From: CAIMZW01 sp037135095
GTDB lineage: Bacteria; Actinomycetota; Actinomycetes; Nanopelagicales; Nanopelagicaceae
DNA: 19,110 nucleotides
Direction: 5' to 3'
Assembly (NCBI GenBank): GCA_037135095.1
Contig: JBAXKZ010000027.1
Coordinates: 1-19,110, forward strand
Positions within the stretch are counted from its first letter, which is position 1; every line of letters starts with the position of its first letter. This document shows, piece after piece, positions 14,808 to 19,110 of this stretch. The notes under the pieces were generated by a model. It searched no databases. It was not told where the DNA came from and saw only the letters and a program-made list of their open reading frames with translations. Made by a program: the position numbers and the translations under genes.

Positions 14808-15395
14808 TTAGTTTGTTTCCAGGGCTCGAAGTCCCGCGATCGCGAATAGCGTTGCGTTGTGGATTTCGGGCTCTGCGGCATTTCCGGATTCAATTCGAAT
14901 ACTTGCAGCATCGGTAATGCTAGAAATAAATGCCGAAGCCATTGCCAAATCTTTTATCCCGGTAGCAACCAGCGCTTCCCGCAGCGGGGCAATCAATTTC
15001 CGGTGACCCAAAGCGATCTCTTCTTTGCGATACTCGGGAGTTGTTATGGTATTCAAAGACTTCACCAACATGTGGCGACCATCGGCAACGTAGCGCAGAC
15101 CTTCAGCAATCCAAAGCGATAACTTTTCAAACGGGTCTTCCGCGCCTTTAATCGCATCAGCCAAACGCAAGGTGTAGTAATCCAGTTCTTCGATTACCAA
15201 GTCAGCTACTAGATCGGCAGAGCTGGAAAAATATTCATAGATTGAAGATCTTGCTAAGCCAGCTTTCGCGGCGACTGCAGCCACGGTAATTGCTTGTGCG
15301 CCATCTGCTAGCGCTAACTCCATAGCCGCCGCCATTAACTGCTGACGGCGAAACTCTCGATGTGCGGCGAGATTTGGCGCTTGGATTTTAGGCAT
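14808..15395 (-). CDS. TetR-family transcriptional regulator
   Basis: This 195-residue regulator has an N-terminal TetR DNA-binding domain: helix 1 RRQQLMAAAMELALADGA, then ITVAAVAAKAGLARSSIYEYF (helix-turn-helix about 37-56) and DLVADLVIEEL. The C-terminal ligand and dimer domain is helical and unassigned. TetR proteins usually repress nearby genes until a small ligand binds. Candidate targets are its own gene, the divergent small-peptide gene 96 bases away, or the secreted-protein pair, but I found no convincing palindrome in the shared gap. The stop TAA begins at the base following the TAG of the convergent gene, so the two coding regions meet with no gap. GGGAAG about 8 bases upstream of the ATG may be the ribosome site. 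Confidence 0.9.
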   Translation of the reverse strand: MPKIQAPNLAAHREFRRQQLMAAAMELALADGAQAITVAAVAAKAGLARSSIYEYFSSSADLVADLVIEELDYYTLRLADAIKGAEDPFEKLSLWIAEGLRYVADGRHMLVKSLNTITTPEYRKEEIALGHRKLIAPLREALVATGIKDLAMASAFISSITDAASIRIESGNAAEPEIHNATLFAIAGLRALETN

Positions 15396-15491
15396 AGGCG
15401 CATCTTCCCACGCTCCCTCAAGGAAAGTATTACCAGCCGACTCTCAGAAACTTCCCACCTTCACCGCAGGAGGAGTAGCCATAGTTAGGGC

Positions 15492-15698
15492 ATGAAACGA
15501 CATATCGCGATCCTGGCCTTCGGTTTAATCCTTGCTGGTGGCGTTACTTATACCCAGCTTCCTAGCAATTCGGCTCCTAGCCTTAGCGCTTCCTCTGCCG
15601 CTTCGACCGTTACCACTGCAAAAGCGGTTCCGGTCGCAAACCTCGGTACCACTAAGCCTGTTGTTCTTGGTTCCGCCGCAGGCGGCGAGGACGACTAA
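15492..15698 (+). CDS. Small secreted or membrane-anchored Ser/Ala/Thr-rich peptide
   Basis: This 68-residue protein begins MKRH, then a hydrophobic stretch (residues about 5-20) that could be a signal peptide or single membrane anchor. A low-complexity Ser/Ala/Thr/Val region follows, then an acidic GGEDD end. I do not recognise a family. A coding origin is supported by the well-formed N-terminus and a frame running exactly to the convergent gene, with a 4-base overlap. Against it, the only strong ribosome site, AGGAGG at 15468-15473, is 18 bases upstream of the ATG, too far, with an in-frame TAG between. CATAGT lies 6 bases before the ATG and could support leaderless starting. Confidence 0.55.
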   Translation: MKRHIAILAFGLILAGGVTYTQLPSNSAPSLSASSAASTVTTAKAVPVANLGTTKPVVLGSAAGGEDD

Positions 15699-15710
15699 GC
15701 GGTCGTCTTT
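15690..15710 (+). terminator. Possible short terminator over the stop of the small-peptide gene
   Basis: GACGAC (15690-15695) pairs with GTCGTC (15702-15707) around TAAGCG, which contains the stop codon. TTT follows, and G-T/A-T pairs can extend the stem. A second hairpin, CCGCC-GCA-GGCGG (15673-15685), lies just upstream. The T-run is short, so termination may be weak. Confidence 0.35.
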
Positions 15711-16615
15711 CGCTCATATAACTGCGCGGCTGCGATCGAAACCAAAGTCATCAAAGTTCCAAAGACCAGGTAGCCACTTAGTCCACCCTTAGTGGCGGGA
15801 GCTAACCAATCAAGTAATAGCGCCCCGATTAATTGCCCGGTCACGCTAAAGATAATGAAGTTCAGTACGCCGAGTGATTTCACGACATAGGCCGAGCCGG
15901 CGATAAAGATCAGGCCGAGTGGGCCACCAAGGTATAGCCACGGATTACTGGGCAGATGACTCAGGCGGCCACCGCCGAGCAAATTGATTCCAAAGACGAT
16001 AAGCAGCACACAGGTACCGACGGTGAAGTTAAACCACGCGGTAGCTAGTGGCCTGGTCGAAATGACATTGATTCGTGCATTAAGTGCTTGCTGGAACGCG
16101 ACAACTACGCCAACCAAAATTGAGAGAATAATCGGCAGGAATTTCAAATTCTTACCATTTAATTCCGGCCACACTGCAATAGTCACAGCAATTAAGGTAA
16201 CCGCGGCGCCTACCACCCGAGGCACTGTGATGTGCTTTTTGCCGCTGGGCGAGATTCCAATTTTATCTACAACTAAAGAGGTAACAGTCTGTCCACCAAT
16301 CGTGCCAATCGTGAAGATTGCAACACCAACTTGCGGAACCGCGATACTTTGAATCGCTAAGAAAAATCCACCACCAAAACCACCGAAGAATTCCCAAATC
16401 TTTACCTCTTTGGTGCGGTAAGCCGCGAAGACCCGCTTCAAGCCAGCGCGCTCGCGCTTCATACTAAATACCAAAATCCAAAGCATCGAGAAGCCAACTA
16501 AGTTGGAGAGCACTGCGCCACCGATGCCGTTATGAACGGCAGTTGCCAGTTGACCATTTAGTCGAGATTGCAGCGCCACTAGAGCGCCAATTACTACTGT
16601 TAAAAGACCTAGCAA
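15695..16615 (-). CDS. DMT-superfamily transporter, YdcZ (DUF606) type
   Basis: This 306-residue membrane protein has about ten hydrophobic helices, built as two related halves. The first begins with ALVALQSRLNGQLA and the second with GVVVAFQQALNARINV, the repeated signature of the YdcZ/DUF606 family. Many YdcZ proteins are single-repeat, about 150 residues; this is the fused double form. Substrates of the family are poorly known. The start is a TTG at 16615, the first possible in frame, since an in-frame TAG lies 33 to 28 bases upstream. A shorter protein from a later codon would lose part of the first helix. It follows the LCP gene on the same strand by 41 bases and may be co-transcribed with it. 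Confidence 0.82.
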   Translation of the reverse strand: MLGLLTVVIGALVALQSRLNGQLATAVHNGIGGAVLSNLVGFSMLWILVFSMKRERAGLKRVFAAYRTKEVKIWEFFGGFGGGFFLAIQSIAVPQVGVAIFTIGTIGGQTVTSLVVDKIGISPSGKKHITVPRVVGAAVTLIAVTIAVWPELNGKNLKFLPIILSILVGVVVAFQQALNARINVISTRPLATAWFNFTVGTCVLLIVFGINLLGGGRLSHLPSNPWLYLGGPLGLIFIAGSAYVVKSLGVLNFIIFSVTGQLIGALLLDWLAPATKGGLSGYLVFGTLMTLVSIAAAQLYERKTTA

Positions 16616-16656
16616 GGTGTGACTCGTTTCAATTGGGAACTGCTAATGATGTGATT

Positions 16657-17811
16657 CTAGTTGACGCAGGGAATGGTCCCGCCATCTACCGCTTTGCCAT
16701 TTGCTAAGTTGGCATAATTAATCTTGGAAGGCTTTGGCTTTGGTGCAGTTGATGAAGTGCCAGTAGCAGTTGGCTTTGGAGTTGGTTTAGGTGGAAAGAA
16801 AATATCTTGGGTGAATTTTCGAACCTTTTCGACATCAATTAAATTCACGCTCTGGCTGTTACGCATGACATAACCCTCAATTGGCAAGGTATGGAAAGTA
16901 ATGTGGCCCCCGGTCAACGCTTTAGCTTGCGGCAAGAAGCCCAAGACATCCCATCCACTGTCGATCACAACATCCTTCTTTGCAACATTTAATAGCGCTT
17001 GTAATTTTCCGAGATCGCCGAAAATTCCTTGGCTGCGGAACTTGGTTATCACACCAGTAATAAAAGCTTGCTGACGGTGAGTTCGATCTAGATCACCATT
17101 TGGCAGCCCGTGACGTTGACGAACAAATTTCAACGCATCGACACCGTAAATAGTTTGCAAACCGGCAGGAAAGACTGCGCCAGAGTATTGCGAATCATTT
17201 ACTGCGTGATTCAAACAGACCTGGATACCGCCGAGCGCGGTAGCCAAGTCGTAGAAACCAACCAGATTGACTTCTGCAAAGTGATCGATTGGAATATTGA
17301 GCAGCGCCGTGATCGCCCCAATTGTTGCGGTTCTACCTGCCTCGCGGGCTAAATGTTCGCGTTGAGGCTCTTTCACTCCTGCTTTATAGAGTTTCATATC
17401 TTCGGCATATTTGGCGTAACCGTAGGCTTCTTTAATTTTCTTCATTCCCAAGCCAGGGACATTTACATAGTCGTCACGAGGAATCGAAATAGCAGTGGCG
17501 GCACTTCCGTTGGCCGGAATGTGGATCACAATCATGGTGTTGGTGTTATAGCCACCAACAGAGCTAGTGGAGCCCACATGCATTAAATCCAAAAGAGCGC
17601 GAGGCAGGTCGGCACCGTTTGCATCGCGCCTGCTATCTAGCCCCAGCAACAAGATATTGGTATCGCCATGTACCGACTGTTTCGCTCCTTGGAGCGCTTT
17701 AGAGCGCGGGATCGCAGAGGTCGCGGTATTGGTAAAGAAAGCAAAGCCCATAGCCGCCAAAACGATCGCTATGGAGAACCCGGCCGCTATTTTTGAGGGT
17801 TTTCCGCGCAT
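16657..17811 (-). CDS. LCP-family (LytR-CpsA-Psr) cell-wall glycopolymer ligase
   Basis: This 384-residue protein has a short cytoplasmic N-terminus, one membrane helix (about 8-27) and an extracellular LCP domain from about residue 50. LCP enzymes transfer lipid-linked glycopolymers such as arabinogalactan or teichoic acid-like chains onto peptidoglycan. Key features are LLLGLDSR (D59, R61), TNTMIVIHI (about 90-98), SIPRDD (R112, D113), IKEAYGYA, and FVRQRHG...DLDRTHRQQ (R231, R233, R243), the Arg/Asp set that binds the pyrophosphate and metal. The end is a Pro/Thr/Lys-rich linker with a final IPCVN. No C-terminal LytR_C domain is seen. AGGA about 9 bases before the ATG may be the ribosome site; TAGGAT 7 bases before it could instead be a -10 element. 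Confidence 0.93.
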   Translation of the reverse strand: MRGKPSKIAAGFSIAIVLAAMGFAFFTNTATSAIPRSKALQGAKQSVHGDTNILLLGLDSRRDANGADLPRALLDLMHVGSTSSVGGYNTNTMIVIHIPANGSAATAISIPRDDYVNVPGLGMKKIKEAYGYAKYAEDMKLYKAGVKEPQREHLAREAGRTATIGAITALLNIPIDHFAEVNLVGFYDLATALGGIQVCLNHAVNDSQYSGAVFPAGLQTIYGVDALKFVRQRHGLPNGDLDRTHRQQAFITGVITKFRSQGIFGDLGKLQALLNVAKKDVVIDSGWDVLGFLPQAKALTGGHITFHTLPIEGYVMRNSQSVNLIDVEKVRKFTQDIFFPPKPTPKPTATGTSSTAPKPKPSKINYANLANGKAVDGGTIPCVN

Positions 17812-17888
17812 ATGCCTAATCCTAGCGATTGAAATCAGGTGACCTTTCTATCTCACTAAATTTTCAGTATTGCGCGTTACTTGGGGCG

Positions 17889-17894
17889 TAGAGT
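17889..17894 (+). promoter_or_regulatory. Candidate -10 element for leaderless S51-peptidase gene
   Basis: TAGAGT lies exactly 6 bases before the ATG at 17901, with no Shine-Dalgarno in between. This is the same arrangement as at hmuT and at 13329. No -35 element is clear. Confidence 0.35.
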
Positions 17895-17900
17895 TCTTGC

Positions 17901-18641
17901 ATGAGTAAAGTCGGCGCCCTCGCTCTCGTTGGATCTGGTGAATATTTGCCGGTCATGGAGCCGCTCGAAGGCGCTCTCTTAAATCAGGGATTAAATCGTG
18001 GTTGCCAGAAACTCTTCGTTCAAATCCCAACCGCCGCCGGAAAAGAAGGCGCAAAGAGCTTGGCTTATTGGGAGCAGATCGGCGCCGAACAAGGGGTGCG
18101 GCTATCCACGCCAACGCTCTTTCTCCCAATTTTTACTCGTGAAGATGCAATGAATCCAGAACATGCTGCCGCTCTTGAAGGCGCGGCGTTGATCTACCTT
18201 TCAGGTGGGGATCCCAACTACTTGGCAACCACCCTTAAAGGCACATTGGTCGGGGAGGCAATCCAGCGTAATTGGCAGGCAGGTTCCTCTTTGGCTGGTT
18301 GTAGCGCCGGCGCGATGGCAATGGCCGATCAAGTCCCTAACTTTATGAAGTTTCATAGTGAGCCAACTCCCGGTTTGGGCATCACGCCAACCATTCGAAC
18401 GATCCCGCACTACAACAAATTCTTTGGCTGGGTGCCAGATAGCGCCGCCAAAATTCTGCTTCACGCCCCGGACGGCACCTACATTATCGGGATCGATGAA
18501 TCAACGGCGCTAGTAACTGGGTTAGACGAGGGAGTAACTTTTGAATCTGGCATGTGGGAAGTACATGGCATGGCCAGCGTTCATATTTTAAAAGGCGGCC
18601 CTACTCACCGTTACGAAGAAGGCGCTCGAATCCAACTTTAA
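17901..18641 (+). CDS. Cyanophycinase-like serine peptidase (S51 / type 1 GAT-like family)
   Basis: This 246-residue soluble protein has the class I glutamine-amidotransferase-like fold in which Ser replaces Cys. The nucleophile elbow is AGCSAGAMA with Ser135, and the probable catalytic His170 lies in TIPHYNKF. YLSGGDPNYL (about 99-108) supplies the oxyanion region. Relatives include cyanophycinase, which releases beta-Asp-Arg dipeptides, and Asp-specific dipeptidase PepE. No cyanophycin synthetase is visible here, so the substrate may be another peptide or storage compound. There is no signal peptide, so it acts in the cytoplasm. It is a single-gene unit, divergent from the LCP gene and closed by a hairpin terminator downstream. 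Confidence 0.82.
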   Translation: MSKVGALALVGSGEYLPVMEPLEGALLNQGLNRGCQKLFVQIPTAAGKEGAKSLAYWEQIGAEQGVRLSTPTLFLPIFTREDAMNPEHAAALEGAALIYLSGGDPNYLATTLKGTLVGEAIQRNWQAGSSLAGCSAGAMAMADQVPNFMKFHSEPTPGLGITPTIRTIPHYNKFFGWVPDSAAKILLHAPDGTYIIGIDESTALVTGLDEGVTFESGMWEVHGMASVHILKGGPTHRYEEGARIQL

Positions 18642-18650
18642 AACTGAAAA

Positions 18651-18676
18651 AGCCGATCCCCCCGTTGCGATCGGCT
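18651..18676 (-). terminator. Intrinsic terminator between convergent genes
   Basis: AGCCGATC (18651-18658) pairs perfectly with GATCGGCT (18669-18676) around a 10-base loop. Read on the minus strand, the stem is followed by TTTTTCAGTTTT, a good T-run, so it best serves the EboE-like gene coming from the right. On the plus strand it is followed only by CTCTGTATTC, so it would stop the S51 peptidase transcript less efficiently. Confidence 0.8.
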
Positions 18677-18693
18677 CTCTGTATTCAGTAAAA

Positions 18694-19110
18694 CTATTTC
18701 GTTAGCGCATCAACCTGTCGATAAAGTTCATCACGAACATATTCCAATTCGCGAATCACATATTCGGAGATATCGCCGGTCTTTAAATGATCAGGCAAGA
18801 CATCCCAGGTATAAGTTTCTATTTCTAAGTGAGTAGATAGCGGCGTCTTGGCATGCACTTTAAGTGCCGCATCGATTCCACCTCTGGTGGTTTGGAAGGG
18901 ACCAAGATCCTTTAGGAAGACCGGGACGTGGAAGTGAGTTCGCCATTCGCGTGGACCTGGATCTGCCTCCCATGCATTGATTGCATCTTCTAAATTGAGG
19001 AAGCGCGTTATTTTTCCATCTCGAAGTTCGGTTGTTTGGCTGAGATAAATAGTTCCCGTGTACTTCTTTAACTCTTCGACGATCTCTGGAGTTACATTTT
19101 CAACTAACAG
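18694..19110 (-). CDS. eboE: C-terminal part of an EboE-like metabolite-traffic protein (partial)
   Basis: An open minus-strand frame runs from the window edge to a TAG at 18694-18696, giving 138 residues with no start in view. It reads through GTIYLSQTTELRDG, LNLEDAINAWEADPG, RTHFHVPVFLKDLGPF, LSTHLEIETYTWDVLPDHL and ends in an ELEYVRDELYRQ helix. The HFHVP and HLEIETYTWDVLP stretches match what I remember of EboE, a TIM-barrel, sugar-isomerase-like protein of the ebo cluster. In cyanobacteria that cluster is needed to move the scytonemin precursor to the periplasm. The other ebo genes, if present, would lie to the right. A general xylose isomerase-like protein is the alternative. Confidence 0.65.
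   Translation of the reverse strand: MLVENVTPEIVEELKKYTGTIYLSQTTELRDGKITRFLNLEDAINAWEADPGPREWRTHFHVPVFLKDLGPFQTTRGGIDAALKVHAKTPLSTHLEIETYTWDVLPDHLKTGDISEYVIRELEYVRDELYRQVDALTK

Noticed and set aside
17812..17900. AGGTGACCT palindrome between the LCP and S51 genes as an operator
   Set aside because: The 4-base arms are short and have no second copy in the window; chance occurrence is likely.

Overview
The window looks like a chromosomal segment of an actinobacterium of moderate GC (about half, judged by eye). Three things support this. The order topA, MFS-dTMP kinase fusion, holB, TAP-type hydrolase is the one I recall from Streptomyces and relatives. A MurT/GatD lipid II amidation pair and an LCP cell-wall ligase point to a Gram-positive envelope. 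Several genes show actinobacterial-style leaderless start signals. The compact layout (no gap above about 210 bases, many 1-8 base overlaps) would suit a streamlined freshwater lineage such as the Nanopelagicales, but that placement is inference. I see no insertion sequence, phage gene, CRISPR array or sign of recent transfer.

Layout, left to right. Positions 1-4865 hold the lysine-rich tail of topA, the fused MFS/thymidylate kinase, the clamp-loader subunit holB and a secreted alpha/beta hydrolase, all on the plus strand and tightly packed. Positions 4905-8118 hold a VOC-fold protein, a tRNA-Thr(CGU), then murT, gatD and a LysE-type exporter with overlapping or nearly touching ends. Next come a 130-residue protein of unknown function (8166-8558), a 203-base gap with hairpins, and a DEAD-box RNA helicase with a long Arg/Glu/Pro repeat tail. 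That helicase runs tail-to-tail into a minus-strand ABC uptake operon (10740-13212). The operon is best read as heme transport HmuTUV, because its binding protein resembles actinobacterial HmuT.

Divergent from hmuT are two secreted proteins (13329-14807). They share one small disulfide-bearing domain that I recall from actinobacterial cell-surface proteins linked to heme uptake. This gives a plausible capture-and-import module: secreted proteins bind ligand, then lipoprotein, permease and ATPase import it. After it come a TetR regulator (minus), a 68-residue secreted or membrane peptide (plus), a YdcZ-type two-repeat DMT transporter and an LCP ligase (both minus). The right end has a cyanophycinase-like S51 serine peptidase (plus), an intrinsic terminator, and the C-terminal third or so of an EboE-like protein whose gene runs in from beyond the window.

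The most interesting points are the divergent hmuTUV/secreted-domain locus, a strong helicase terminator written inside the H-loop codons of the convergent hmuV gene, a MurT zinc ribbon with one Cys replaced by Asp, the MFS-kinase fusion, and the EboE homologue at the edge. I found no clearly new defence or mobile system.
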